From positions 1 to 19,364 of the forward strand of contig JBAZYB010000053.1 of NCBI GenBank assembly GCA_041659545.1: a stretch of 19,364 nt of DNA, in the 5' to 3' direction. The notes beneath the pieces were generated by a model, which worked only from the letters and a program-made list of their open reading frames with translations, searched no databases and was not told the origin of the DNA. Positions 8,069 to 15,952 of the stretch are shown one piece after another. Made by a program: the position numbers and the translations under genes. Position 1 is the stretch's first letter; each line of letters starts with the position of its first letter. This DNA comes from Hyphomicrobium_A sp041659545 (GTDB taxonomy: Bacteria; Pseudomonadota; Alphaproteobacteria; Rhizobiales; Hyphomicrobiaceae).

Positions 8069-10564
8069 TCAGAACTTGATGCGGCTGCCGGCATAACCAA
8101 ACATGAGATCGCTCAGCGGCGCAGGAGCCAAAGGAGACGAAGACGAATTTCTATACTGCAGACCCTGCGTATCGAACGAGTAGATGCGCACGCCCGCGTA
8201 GAGATCCATCCCGGCGTCATCGATATCTTGGCAAATGGCCGCTCCGAACATCGACACGCTGCTATCGAAGACGGCGCGCAGTCCAGCTTCGCGCATGCCC
8301 TGGATCGCGTCGTTCACCTGCCCGTACTCACCATAAACGGAGGTGTCTCCGATCGACCAATATTGGCGGCGCAGGCCGAAGGCGGAATATAGGTAGTCAG
8401 TCGGCGGGCGGTTCGGCCGAGAGGCGTCGTATTCGATGACGACGTTCTCACCGAAGGTCACCTGATTGCTATCGTTCTGCCCGTCGAAGGTACGGTGCAC
8501 GTAGGCCACCGTTCCGAACAGCCCCGTCGGGATGTGCAGGAGACTGGCCGATCCCTTGTATTCCCGCCGGTCGCGGTGACCGCCGCCCGAACCCTCGTCG
8601 AGGTCGCGCAGGAAGCCGGCCCCGAAGCGGAACTTCCAATCGTCGTAGTTGATGCCGTGCTCAAGGGCGACGTCGTAGAAATCGTCCTCACCCCACGCCG
8701 CCGACAGGTCCACATTTCCCCATTGCCCCGACAAGCGCGGCGCGTCGTAGCGGATCACATTCCGCCTCAGCGTATCGACACTGGCGCCAGCGATAATGTC
8801 ATTCAGCGGCGTTGTGTATGCCCCTGAAATGATGAGGCCGCTGTCACCCTGCCCATAGTAGTCGGCGCGGCGCAGAAAGAAGCCACCGCCAATCGTCGCC
8901 ATGTTCGCCGCACCAGGCATGATGCCGCCGACGTCCTTCAATATGATATTGTCGGTCGCGGTCGAAGTGAGACCTAGCGTGACGGTACCGAGCTGGCTAT
9001 TGCGCAGCCACCACGCGGAATGGCGAACCTCGATCTGGTTATCGCCCTGGGCCGTAAGCTGACTGACGTCGTTCGACGCCGTGTCATCGAGCCCCAACGA
9101 GAGGAGGTAGCCCGCGCTCCAGCCACGTGCGATCTGCACAGCGCCATCAAAGTTGACGCGGCTACGCGAGGCCACGTTGTCGACGACGTAGACGTCCTTC
9201 TTCACGCCATCGTCCCAGGCCATGACCATGCGATTGATCCAGCCGGAAATCGTGAGCGATACCCCGCTGTTTCCCTTGCGCGCCGTTGACTCCTCGAGCT
9301 CCGCCACCCGCTCGTCGATATCGTCACCACTGGCGTTGAGCATGCTCGGAACAGCCGATGGGAAGTTCGGCAAGCTGTTGCTGGTCGGGGACGATTGATC
9401 GAGTGCAATCGTCATGCCCAGCGATCCTCCGTAGAAGAAGACATCATCCTTGGCGCGAACGTCGTGGTTCTCGGGCACACCAATGGTGTCGTAGTGGGGA
9501 ACTGCCGTACCGACGTTGTTCAGCCAGAGAAACTGACCCGCCGCAGTCAGATACGTACCCTCGGCGAGTTTGAACTCAATGCGCGGGTTGATTTCCACGC
9601 CCTGAGCAAAGACCCGATCGTGGTCGCTCCCCTCCCAGCTCCTGTCGACCCGATTTTCCGAGTTCACTGTCCGGTTGCGGTCGACAAAGTTGCTATACAG
9701 TCCGCCCTTGACACTGCCGCCGATGCGCATGGCATCGCCAACGTCGAACATATGCTGCAACCCGAGCTGCACGCCAACTAGCTGGTTGTCCATGCGCACC
9801 CCAGCGTGATCGCGCTGACTATTGCCTGACGCACTTGGAGGCGTATCCACCGACCGTCTAATCGACGTCGTCGTCAGATGCTCACCGAAGTAGATCGCTC
9901 GTGCACCAACGATCAGTCCTGGTATCCCAAGCGGCTGCGCGAGATTGGCCTCAGCGCCGTACAGCTTGGTCTCGTGGTGTGCTATCAATCCATAGGTGTT
10001 GTGCGAATTCGACGTCGCCATATCGGCGATCGAACCGGCATTCTTCAACGGCAAATAGTAAGCCGTGTCCGTCGTGCTGCTACCAAAACCAAGCCGCATG
10101 CCCTCAAGGCTGATCGGGTTGAGGTAGAAGGCTGAGAACTCGATCCCCTGACCGAGCACTTCCGCCTGTAGAGAGACACGCACACCCGGCGCGTAGTCCT
10201 TCCCCTCTAGTACGGTGGAATCGACAAGAGTGTAGGCCGCGGCCGGCGCGTTCGGCGCAGTGAGCGGAACCGTCTCGATATCGCTGCGACGCAGGACCAA
10301 GCCTTCGACGGTCAGCCCACCACTCGTCCCAGCTTGACCCTTCAGCGCGGCCTGCGACTGATCGATATCGTCATTTGCAGTCGAATCGTCGACGTCTGAA
10401 GCATCGAACCCGTCATCGCCGGCCGCCTGAGCCGGCATCGGACCAATCAAGGTCAGAAAGGCGACCATAATCGCGGACGTGCCGCCAATTACCGGTCGAA
10501 ACCCTCTACATTTCCGGTAGTCACCCGCATACAGCGGATTACGCACACTACGCACTTTACGCAC
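8069..10564 (-). CDS. Outer-membrane porin, probable two-barrel fusion
   Basis: An 831-residue outer-membrane protein, about twice normal porin length. The N-terminal region carries a hydrophobic signal segment ending near residue 47 (AQA|AGDD). Residues about 80-388 look like one barrel of the BBP7/Lpg1974 kind: VGVQLGLQHMF, RIGGSVKGGLYSNF and a closing strand FFYGGSLGMTIAL. After a Ser/Pro/Asn-rich linker, DDIDERVAELEESTARKGN (414-432) starts a second porin like those of Hyphomicrobiales, with SLTISGWINRMVMAWDDG and VYVVDN, ending in a C-terminal phenylalanine (SRIKF) as outer-membrane barrels do. The start is uncertain: GTG at 10564, or GTG at 10555 with GGAG eight bases upstream, or GTG at 10546, all inside a tandem repeat. 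It is first of four co-directed genes (porin, hydrolase, lyase, dctA) and probably admits the pathway substrate. Confidence 0.82.
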   Translation of the reverse strand: MRKVRSVRNPLYAGDYRKCRGFRPVIGGTSAIMVAFLTLIGPMPAQAAGDDGFDASDVDDSTANDDIDQSQAALKGQAGTSGGLTVEGLVLRRSDIETVPLTAPNAPAAAYTLVDSTVLEGKDYAPGVRVSLQAEVLGQGIEFSAFYLNPISLEGMRLGFGSSTTDTAYYLPLKNAGSIADMATSNSHNTYGLIAHHETKLYGAEANLAQPLGIPGLIVGARAIYFGEHLTTTSIRRSVDTPPSASGNSQRDHAGVRMDNQLVGVQLGLQHMFDVGDAMRIGGSVKGGLYSNFVDRNRTVNSENRVDRSWEGSDHDRVFAQGVEINPRIEFKLAEGTYLTAAGQFLWLNNVGTAVPHYDTIGVPENHDVRAKDDVFFYGGSLGMTIALDQSSPTSNSLPNFPSAVPSMLNASGDDIDERVAELEESTARKGNSGVSLTISGWINRMVMAWDDGVKKDVYVVDNVASRSRVNFDGAVQIARGWSAGYLLSLGLDDTASNDVSQLTAQGDNQIEVRHSAWWLRNSQLGTVTLGLTSTATDNIILKDVGGIMPGAANMATIGGGFFLRRADYYGQGDSGLIISGAYTTPLNDIIAGASVDTLRRNVIRYDAPRLSGQWGNVDLSAAWGEDDFYDVALEHGINYDDWKFRFGAGFLRDLDEGSGGGHRDRREYKGSASLLHIPTGLFGTVAYVHRTFDGQNDSNQVTFGENVVIEYDASRPNRPPTDYLYSAFGLRRQYWSIGDTSVYGEYGQVNDAIQGMREAGLRAVFDSSVSMFGAAICQDIDDAGMDLYAGVRIYSFDTQGLQYRNSSSSPLAPAPLSDLMFGYAGSRIKF
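10538..10564 (-). repeat. Three tandem 9-bp GTGCGTA units at the porin start
   Basis: Read on the minus strand, the porin gene opens with GTGCGTAAA, GTGCGTAGT and GTGCGTAAT back to back. Each unit supplies an in-frame GTG. Only the second GTG (10555) has a well-spaced GGAG, so the repeat makes the true start ambiguous. Gain or loss of a nine-base unit would keep the frame while changing the spacing to the ribosome site. Confidence 0.7.
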
Positions 10565-10593
10565 TCCGACAAGCCGTCCCCACCCAACATTCT

Positions 10594-10641
10594 CTTATTC
10601 TGGGAATTATGCGAATAAGCCGCCGAAGCAACTATTCGAAT
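10594..10641. promoter_or_regulatory. Clustered TATTC/GAATA inverted repeats, candidate operator
   Basis: CTTATTC (10594-10600) and GAATAAG (10613-10619) form a perfect 7-bp inverted repeat with a 12-bp spacer. Fifteen bases further on is the palindrome ATTCGAAT (10634-10641). Four half-sites of the same ATTC/GAAT type in 48 bp, starting 30 bp upstream of the porin start, look like a regulator-binding cluster. Candidate regulators are the LysR protein next door or the DctR-like response regulator; the sequence does not say which. Confidence 0.4.
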
Positions 10642-10887
10642 CATTGAAAGGGCTCGTCAGAAATATGCAATACAGCTTATGCATGCCCTGAAAAATCAAC
10701 AATATAGGGGCAGATAAAACGCCTCGGACGCGTTCGTAATTCAACCGTCGTGTGACAGCATTACATCATCGCAGCGCACAACTTGACCGGGTTTTAGGTT
10801 AATGGCCGCGCACACTGCCTATAAACGAATGCCCGGCAGTGGTTTACAACTGTTGCGCGTACCAATAACAATGATCGCCGACACCTT

Positions 10888-10906
10888 AAAAAGGTCGTCG
10901 CGACCC
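10888..10906 (-). terminator. Intrinsic terminator of the lysR gene
   Basis: On the minus strand GGTCG, loop CGA, CGACC is followed directly by TTTTT (10892-10888). It lies about 52 bases past the lysR stop codon and before the porin promoter region. The stem is short (five pairs, six with a wobble) but GC-rich and the T-run is well placed. If real, it separates dctP-lysR from the porin run. Confidence 0.55.
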
Positions 10907-10914
10907 GATTTGGA

Positions 10915-10928
10915 GCTTTTATAAAAGC
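10915..10928. repeat. Perfect 14-bp palindrome GCTTTTATAAAAGC
   Basis: The sequence equals its own reverse complement over all 14 bases. It lies between the lysR stop codon and the terminator stem. It may be an operator or a second, weaker part of the transcription stop. Confidence 0.45.
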
Positions 10929-10957
10929 CGCCGAAAAAACAATATCAGCGCGCCTTT

Positions 10958-12040
10958 TTAATTTGCCGGAATAACCGCCGCTGCGTTCTCCGGATCGCTA
11001 TTGCGAAATTCTTCGATGGCCCGCCGCACGGCGCTGATAAACCCAACAGCGTTTTCACTCAGCGCTTCGCCGCGCCGGTGGACGTAACCGAATTCGACCC
11101 ACGTAGCCGGTTCGAGAGGGCGAAACACAACCCCGCCAAGATCAAGACCTCGTCCGCTGAGGCGATCGAAGATCGCGATGCCCGCACCGTCGCTGGCCAT
11201 CTGGCATGCCATCAGCGACGAACGTGTTTCGACCGCGTACTTGACTGGCACGCCACCCGCCGGCAGGAACGCTTGCATTTGCTGGCGCCAGACTTGGTCT
11301 TGCCACGGACCTATCAGCTCTTCGTTCGCTAGATCGGCCGCATTAAGTTGATTGCGCGTAGCCAGCCGGTGGCTCTTAGGCAGAACGGCCTCCAAGCGCA
11401 CTTTGAAGAGTGGCTTGGCCTCAACCGCGCCGAGCGCGTGCGCGACGGGGAGCGAGGTAATCGCCAGATCGAACTGCCGCATCGTAAATTGATGATCCGC
11501 ATCATCACGCGTCAGAACGTCGACACGGCAACGCAGCCGCGCGTTATCATGGCGCAGCAGCGCCAGAGCTGGCGAAACGACAGCCTGCGCCATGCGTGCC
11601 GTTGTCAGCAATTGGAAATGCCGGTCGCCCGCCTGGATGTCCTTGGCGATGCGCGGAATCTCTTCAAGCCCCGCAAGGATCTGCTTCGTGGCGTCATAGA
11701 AGAGCCTGCCTTCCTGCGTCGTGCTCAACCCGCGCCCCGTGCGATTAAACAAACGCAGCTCCAGCTCGTCCTCGAGCAGCGCGATTAACCGGCTAACGGC
11801 CGGCGGACTGAGGCACAGATCACTCGCCGCTGCAGCAAGCGAGCCGCGCTCCGCAATCAATTGAAATGCGCGCAAGGCTTTGAAGTTCATTGGGCGGGGC
11901 CACCGAGCCGGTGCGGATTGCGTCTGGTTACGAGATTGAGCCTGTCCAGACGCGCGACTTCCCGGTGAAATTGCAGCCCGATCCCAGCGGTTCGCGCCTT
12001 GACCTGTCACCTCCAACGACGGCTGGCGACCTACCGTCAT
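10958..12040 (-). CDS. LysR-family transcriptional regulator
   Basis: LysR-type regulator with an N-terminal winged helix-turn-helix and a C-terminal effector domain. The DNA-binding part begins MNFKALRAFQLIAERGSLAA and includes LCLSPPAVSRLIALLEDELELRLFNRTGRGLSTT. The effector domain runs to the end, with FDLAITSLPV and EELIGPWQDQVWRQQM. The start is in conflict. The ATG at 12040 overlaps the dctP stop as ATGA and has GGAG seven bases upstream, but adds 50 residues rich in Gly, Gln, Arg and Ser before the normal family start. The ATG at 11890 gives a typical 310-residue LysR but has no Shine-Dalgarno. I give the longer form as the better initiation site and flag the shorter as the family-like protein. 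It is coupled to dctP and probably controls the dicarboxylate genes here, including the porin run downstream. The ligand is unknown. Confidence 0.88.
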   Translation of the reverse strand: MTVGRQPSLEVTGQGANRWDRAAISPGSRASGQAQSRNQTQSAPARWPRPMNFKALRAFQLIAERGSLAAAASDLCLSPPAVSRLIALLEDELELRLFNRTGRGLSTTQEGRLFYDATKQILAGLEEIPRIAKDIQAGDRHFQLLTTARMAQAVVSPALALLRHDNARLRCRVDVLTRDDADHQFTMRQFDLAITSLPVAHALGAVEAKPLFKVRLEAVLPKSHRLATRNQLNAADLANEELIGPWQDQVWRQQMQAFLPAGGVPVKYAVETRSSLMACQMASDGAGIAIFDRLSGRGLDLGGVVFRPLEPATWVEFGYVHRRGEALSENAVGFISAVRRAIEEFRNSDPENAAAVIPAN

Positions 12041-13038
12041 TGGGTTACTCCCGTCGCCGCGCGGATAGCGTCGATCCGGTCTTTGCCGATACGCGAGGCA
12101 ACGTCGCTGTACACCGGCGCTAGCGCGGCTATCCAGGCACGCTTTTCTGCCAGCGTCTGTTCGTGAAACTGCGTCTTGCCGGTCGCCTTCATGGCGGCGA
12201 GAGCTTGCGCATTGACGCTCTCTGCAATGTTGTTCGTGTAGTCCGTCGCTTCTCTCATAGCTTTGTTGAGGGAAGCGCGAACATCGCTCGGCAGTCCATC
12301 CCAGAACGACTTGTTCACGATGACCGCATAGCCGAGGTAGCCGTGGTTCGACAGCGTTGCATACGCCTGCACCTCGAAGATCTTCTGCACCAGCATGTTA
12401 GATGGCGGATTCTCGGTTCCGTCGAGCACACCCATCTGCAGCGCTTGATAGACCTCAGGAAGCGGGATCACTTGCGGCACCACGCCCAGCGCCTCCATCT
12501 GTGCCTGCAGCACACGCGATGGCTGTATCCTCATCCGCAGCCCCACAAGATCCTCCGGCATCCGGATAGGCTTGTTGGCACTCATGATCTTGAAGCCGTT
12601 GTCCCAGAAGGCGAGACCGCGGATGCCCTTGCTCTCTAACCCCTTGAGCAGGTCCTTCCCGATCGGGCCCTGCGTAACCGCACGCAGCGCCGCCCGGTCG
12701 GGAAACAGGTAAGGCAGATCGAAAACCTCGAACTCCCTCGCACCCAGCGGCCCGAACTTGGCGAGCGATGGCGCCACCATTTCGACGGCACCGAGCTGCA
12801 GAGCTTCGAGTTCTTCGGAATCCCGATAGAGCTGCGAGAGCGGGTAAACCTCGACCTTGACGCGACCATCCGTGTAGCGCTCGGCGAGCTCCTTGAACTT
12901 TTCCGCCCCCATGCCCTTGGGCGTGTCGGGAGCAACCACATGGCTGAACCTAAGCGTAATGGGTTCCCCGGCGCTCGCACCACCGCAGCCGAGCAACACG
13001 CTCAGCGCGATCACAGCGATGATGACAGGGGTCTTCAT
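12037..13038 (-). CDS. dctP: DctP-type TRAP solute-binding protein (orphan)
   Basis: A 333-residue periplasmic binding protein of the TRAP DctP family. It shows the family opening ITLRFSHVVAPDTPKG (27-42), the dicarboxylate-binding arginine region LVGLRMRIQPS (R170 the likely salt-bridge residue), EVYQALQMGVLDGTENP (195-211), and GYAVIVNKSFWDGLP. The leader has LLGC at residues 15-18, a plausible lipobox, so it may be a lipoprotein anchored at C18; ordinary cleavage at ASA|GEP is the alternative. GGAG sits four bases before the ATG. The gene overlaps lysR by four bases and is divergent from the kinase gene. No DctQ or DctM membrane subunits follow, so it cannot form a TRAP transporter from this locus. 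In Bacillus subtilis a DctP-like lipoprotein (DctB) helps DctS and DctA sense dicarboxylates; a similar role here is inference. Confidence 0.92.
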   Translation of the reverse strand: MKTPVIIAVIALSVLLGCGGASAGEPITLRFSHVVAPDTPKGMGAEKFKELAERYTDGRVKVEVYPLSQLYRDSEELEALQLGAVEMVAPSLAKFGPLGAREFEVFDLPYLFPDRAALRAVTQGPIGKDLLKGLESKGIRGLAFWDNGFKIMSANKPIRMPEDLVGLRMRIQPSRVLQAQMEALGVVPQVIPLPEVYQALQMGVLDGTENPPSNMLVQKIFEVQAYATLSNHGYLGYAVIVNKSFWDGLPSDVRASLNKAMREATDYTNNIAESVNAQALAAMKATGKTQFHEQTLAEKRAWIAALAPVYSDVASRIGKDRIDAIRAATGVTQ

Positions 13039-13305
13039 CTTACTCCCACATAGCCCCCTTCGCTTCGCGCTCAGCGTGTACTCTGCTGTGCGCGATGCCG
13101 ACCGGCATGTACCGGCCGATGTCGCCTGGCTCGACCGCTGACACCAAACAGTTGTTCCGGCGTTGCGGTCGCGGTTTCCCCCACTCTGGGTTGCTTATGG
13201 AGCAAAAGGCAGGGCAGCTCTATTGTGGTTTTCCGCAACGCGACGGGAACCGTTCGGAAAAGTTAAGGTCTGATCTGGAGTTGGGAGCCGCAAGGGCAAC
13301 CCGGA
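13039..13305. promoter_or_regulatory. Divergent promoter region between dctP and the dctS-like kinase
   Basis: This 267-bp region must hold promoters for both directions. It contains ACCGGC twice, four bases apart, near 13102, and a set of related CCGCAACG-type inverted repeats listed separately. No clear -35/-10 boxes or sigma-54 sites stand out. It contains no gene. Confidence 0.45.
13160..13261. promoter_or_regulatory. CCG(C)AACG inverted-repeat set, candidate response-regulator operator
   Basis: GCGTTGCGG (13160-13168) is the exact reverse complement of CCGCAACGC (13233-13241), 64 bp apart. The second copy also pairs locally with a third: TTTTCCGCAACG (13229-13240) against CGTTCGGAAAA (13251-13261), an 11-bp stem with one bulge. 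Three related half-sites within about 100 bp upstream of the kinase gene suggest a shared operator. The DctR-like regulator and the LysR protein are the obvious candidates. Confidence 0.4.
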
Positions 13306-15300
13306 ATGGCAGTCGACACTCACCCACGCATACGCGGGCTGCAGGCCAGCGACGACAGCAGTTGGCCGCGAGCGCTGTCCGCGCCGGCCCTCATGCTCGG
13401 CTCGCTGCTTTCGCTGGCCGGAATCTTCTGTGTGCTGGGTCTTCTGCTTTGGCTGCTCGACGGCGACGAGCGCGAAGCCCGCCGCGAGGAGATCATCCGC
13501 GACGCCCTATGGGTCGAGCACACGATCCAGTTCCGCTTCGGGGCTATCGAAACGCGCCTCGCCCGCTTGGCCTACGAGTTGGGCCGCGCCGATTCACCTG
13601 AGGACGTCTTCGCCGTCCAGTCAGGACCACTCGTCCAGATCGACCGAGAAATTTGGTCTTTGACCTGGCTAGACAACAACCAGCACGTGATGGCGGCGAT
13701 ACCACACGCTCACGATGCGCAGACACCGCTCGATCCTGTCGTGCGCCGCGCCGTCGAGATCGCTCAGCGCGGCGGGCGCGGCTCGTTCACGCCGCCGTAT
13801 TCCCGCCCGGGGACATCCGACCACGTGTCGTACGTCGCGCCAATTCTAAAAGGCGGACGTGTTTCAGGCGTCTTGCACGCGGAGGTATCACTCGGGCGAC
13901 TTCTCGCTCAACACATACCCTGGTGGATCGCCGAAAAGCGCGCAGTGTTGATCAAACGCGCCGATGAAAGGATCGCGGCAAGCCGCTCGAAGATCGATCC
14001 AGATAAGGCGGCCCTCAGCTATACCGTGGAGATCGGCCCACCGCTGACCAACCTCTGGCTCACGCTGGCTAGTTACCAGAACCGCTCCAGCCTGGTGCAG
14101 AACGGCCTCGTCGTCGCAATGATCGTCCTCAGCTTCCTGGCCGCCGGGGCGCTCATTGCCCGCGAGCGACAGCTGCGCGGACGCAAGCGCGCCGAAGCCG
14201 ACCGCGATCGAGAATATGCCTTCCGCCGCAGCATGGAAGAATCGCTGCGCGTCGGCATCCGCGCGAGAGACTTAACTGGGCGCCTGCTCTATGTGAATCA
14301 AGCCTTCTGCCGCATGGTGGGTTACTCGGAGGCTGAACTGATCGGCCGCACCCCGCCGATGCCCTATTGGGTACCGGAAGAGCTGGAACGCACCCAGCGC
14401 CTGCACGACGCCGTGCTCTCGGGTGAGGCTGTCGGCCATGGCCTGGAGGTCAAGTTTCAACGCCCCGACGGCAGCCAGATCGATGTGCTGCTCTATGAGG
14501 CCCCACTCATCGACGAGCAGGGTCAACAGCAGGGCTGGATGGGATCGGTGCTCGACATATCAGACCGTAAGCGCTCCGAGGAACTCGCACGCGCGCACGC
14601 CGACAAGATGCAGCACACCTCCCGCCTGGTGACCATGGGCGAAATGGCATCTTTCCTGGCCCACGACCTCAACCAGCCCCTGGCAGCCATCCGCAGCTAT
14701 CAGACCGGCTTGAAGAACATGCTCTCCACCGGCTCCATGAATTCCGACGATGTCACGCCGGTGCTGGACGCGATCGGCAAATCCGTCGAACGGGCCGGGC
14801 TGATGATCCGGCGAGTCCACAACTTCGTCAAAAAGAGCGAGCCCCGCCTCGAGCCGCTCGACCTTGCCGAAGTGACAAAAGAGACGACGGCACTGCTCGA
14901 GCCCGAACTGAAGCGCGCCCTGTGCTCCGTGGTGATTGAGCTGGACCCAGCCCTGCCCCGCGTGCGCGCCGACCGCGTGTTGATCCAGCAGGTGATCGTC
15001 AATTTGATCCGCAACAGCCTCGACGCGTCAAAGGACTTGCCTCCCAATCAGCGGCGCGTGACGCTCACCGGCTCACTCGGCTCAGGCGTCATCGAGGTGC
15101 GGGTGCGCGACCGCGGTCACGGCGTTCCCGAACACCTCCGACCGCAGCTCTTCTCGCCCTTCGTCTCCACCAAAGCTGGCGGGATGGGCATGGGATTGAC
15201 GATCTGCCGCTCCATCATCGAATTGCACGGTGGCGGCATCAAGTATGAGGGGCAAGCCGATGGCGCCTGCTTCATTTTCACACTCCCGACAACCGGCTGA
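13306..15300 (+). CDS. dctS: DctS-like sensor histidine kinase
   Basis: A 664-residue inner-membrane sensor kinase. A first membrane helix (about 28-51) and a second (265-285) bracket a periplasmic sensor domain of some 210 residues. A cytoplasmic PAS domain follows (about 310-420, including LLYVNQAFCRMVGYSEAELIG and GSVLDISDRK). The dimerisation/phosphoacceptor helix has GEMASFLAHDLNQPLAAI with H453. The ATPase domain shows the N-box QQVIVNLIRNSLDA, DRGHGV (602-607) and GGMGMGLTICRS. This architecture, a FixJ-type partner eight bases downstream and a divergent dctP match DctS of Rhodobacter-type dctSR-dctP loci. It should sense extracytoplasmic C4-dicarboxylates and phosphorylate the downstream regulator. 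The periplasmic domain could instead bind another carboxylate. The ATG is preceded by AAGGG at nine bases. Confidence 0.9.
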   Translation: MAVDTHPRIRGLQASDDSSWPRALSAPALMLGSLLSLAGIFCVLGLLLWLLDGDEREARREEIIRDALWVEHTIQFRFGAIETRLARLAYELGRADSPEDVFAVQSGPLVQIDREIWSLTWLDNNQHVMAAIPHAHDAQTPLDPVVRRAVEIAQRGGRGSFTPPYSRPGTSDHVSYVAPILKGGRVSGVLHAEVSLGRLLAQHIPWWIAEKRAVLIKRADERIAASRSKIDPDKAALSYTVEIGPPLTNLWLTLASYQNRSSLVQNGLVVAMIVLSFLAAGALIARERQLRGRKRAEADRDREYAFRRSMEESLRVGIRARDLTGRLLYVNQAFCRMVGYSEAELIGRTPPMPYWVPEELERTQRLHDAVLSGEAVGHGLEVKFQRPDGSQIDVLLYEAPLIDEQGQQQGWMGSVLDISDRKRSEELARAHADKMQHTSRLVTMGEMASFLAHDLNQPLAAIRSYQTGLKNMLSTGSMNSDDVTPVLDAIGKSVERAGLMIRRVHNFVKKSEPRLEPLDLAEVTKETTALLEPELKRALCSVVIELDPALPRVRADRVLIQQVIVNLIRNSLDASKDLPPNQRRVTLTGSLGSGVIEVRVRDRGHGVPEHLRPQLFSPFVSTKAGGMGMGLTICRSIIELHGGGIKYEGQADGACFIFTLPTTG

Positions 15301-15307
15301 AGAGCAG

Positions 15308-15943
15308 ATGTCCGAACCGCAAGTCTATGTCGTTGACGACGATGCCGCGCTCCGCCACGCGCTCACATTCTTATTGTCGTCGCGCAACGTGAAGACCTCG
15401 ACCTTCCCGTCCGGTGAAGCATTCCTCGAGATCTTCTCGCCCGAGCTGCGCGGTTGTGTGCTCACCGATATCCGCATGGATGGCATCTCGGGATTGGAGC
15501 TGTTCTCCCGCCTGACAGATGCCGGCTCGCGATTGCCGTGCATTGTATTGACCGGGCACGGCGACGTACCCATGGCCGTCGAAGCACTAAAGAACGGCGT
15601 CCGCGACTTTATCGAAAAGCCCTTCGACGCCAACAACCTCGTCGACAAGCTCATCGTCGCCATGGCCGATGACCTAGAGCGTGCCGAACAGGACGCAGCA
15701 CGCAGAAATTTCGCCGAACGGATGATCACTCTGTCGGACCGCGAACAAGATGTGATGCAGCACCTCATCGCCGGCAAGCTCAACAAGGTCATCGCCGAGG
15801 AACTCGCCATTGCCGTCCGCACCGTCGAGGTCCACCGCGCGCGCATCTTCGAGAAGATGGGCGTGCGCAGTGCGGTCGAGCTCGTGAACCTCATCGCCTC
15901 AATGGGCGAACTGCCGGCACCTCCCAACCGCAAGAGCGGCTAA
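15308..15943 (+). CDS. dctR: DctR-like response regulator, FixJ/LuxR family
   Basis: A 211-residue regulator. The receiver domain has the acidic pocket VYVVDDD (D10-D12), phosphoacceptor D54 in LTDIRMDG, T82 in VLTGHGD and K104 in IEKPFD. A LuxR-type helix-turn-helix covers about 140-200, with LSDREQDVMQHLIAGKLNKVIAEELAI split around the usual turn and RTVEVHRARIFEKMGV. I start at the ATG at 15308, seven bases after the kinase stop, because it puts the receiver domain at the family N-terminus; a longer reading only re-reads the kinase end. It should be phosphorylated by the upstream kinase and activate dicarboxylate uptake genes, plausibly dctP and the porin-to-dctA run. The stop is nine bases from that of the convergent beta-propeller gene. 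Confidence 0.92.
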   Translation: MSEPQVYVVDDDAALRHALTFLLSSRNVKTSTFPSGEAFLEIFSPELRGCVLTDIRMDGISGLELFSRLTDAGSRLPCIVLTGHGDVPMAVEALKNGVRDFIEKPFDANNLVDKLIVAMADDLERAEQDAARRNFAERMITLSDREQDVMQHLIAGKLNKVIAEELAIAVRTVEVHRARIFEKMGVRSAVELVNLIASMGELPAPPNRKSG

Positions 15944-15952
15944 AGCCAAGCG

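Larger units (their letters stand above)
10565..10957. promoter_or_regulatory. Regulatory gap upstream of the porin-hydrolase-lyase-dctA run
   Basis: This 393-bp stretch is clearly more AT-rich than its surroundings and holds no supported gene. It should carry the promoter of the minus-strand porin run. A weak minus-strand promoter, TTGTTG then 17 bases then TAAGCT, can be read at about 10670-10700, but the -10 match is poor. Two strong symmetry elements and the lysR terminator are listed separately. No sigma-54 -24/-12 pair with correct spacing was found. Confidence 0.45.

Noticed and set aside
6848..8392. Long open frame of 514 codons on the plus strand
   Set aside because: It lies antisense to the lyase, hydrolase and porin genes, all of which show family motifs and signal peptides. 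Its translation is rich in His and Arg with no recognisable domain, as expected for the reverse of GC-rich coding DNA.
10840..10860. Possible sigma-54 site, TGG...TTGC, upstream of the porin run
   Set aside because: Spacing between GG and GC is two bases too long and the element faces the plus strand, away from the porin gene.
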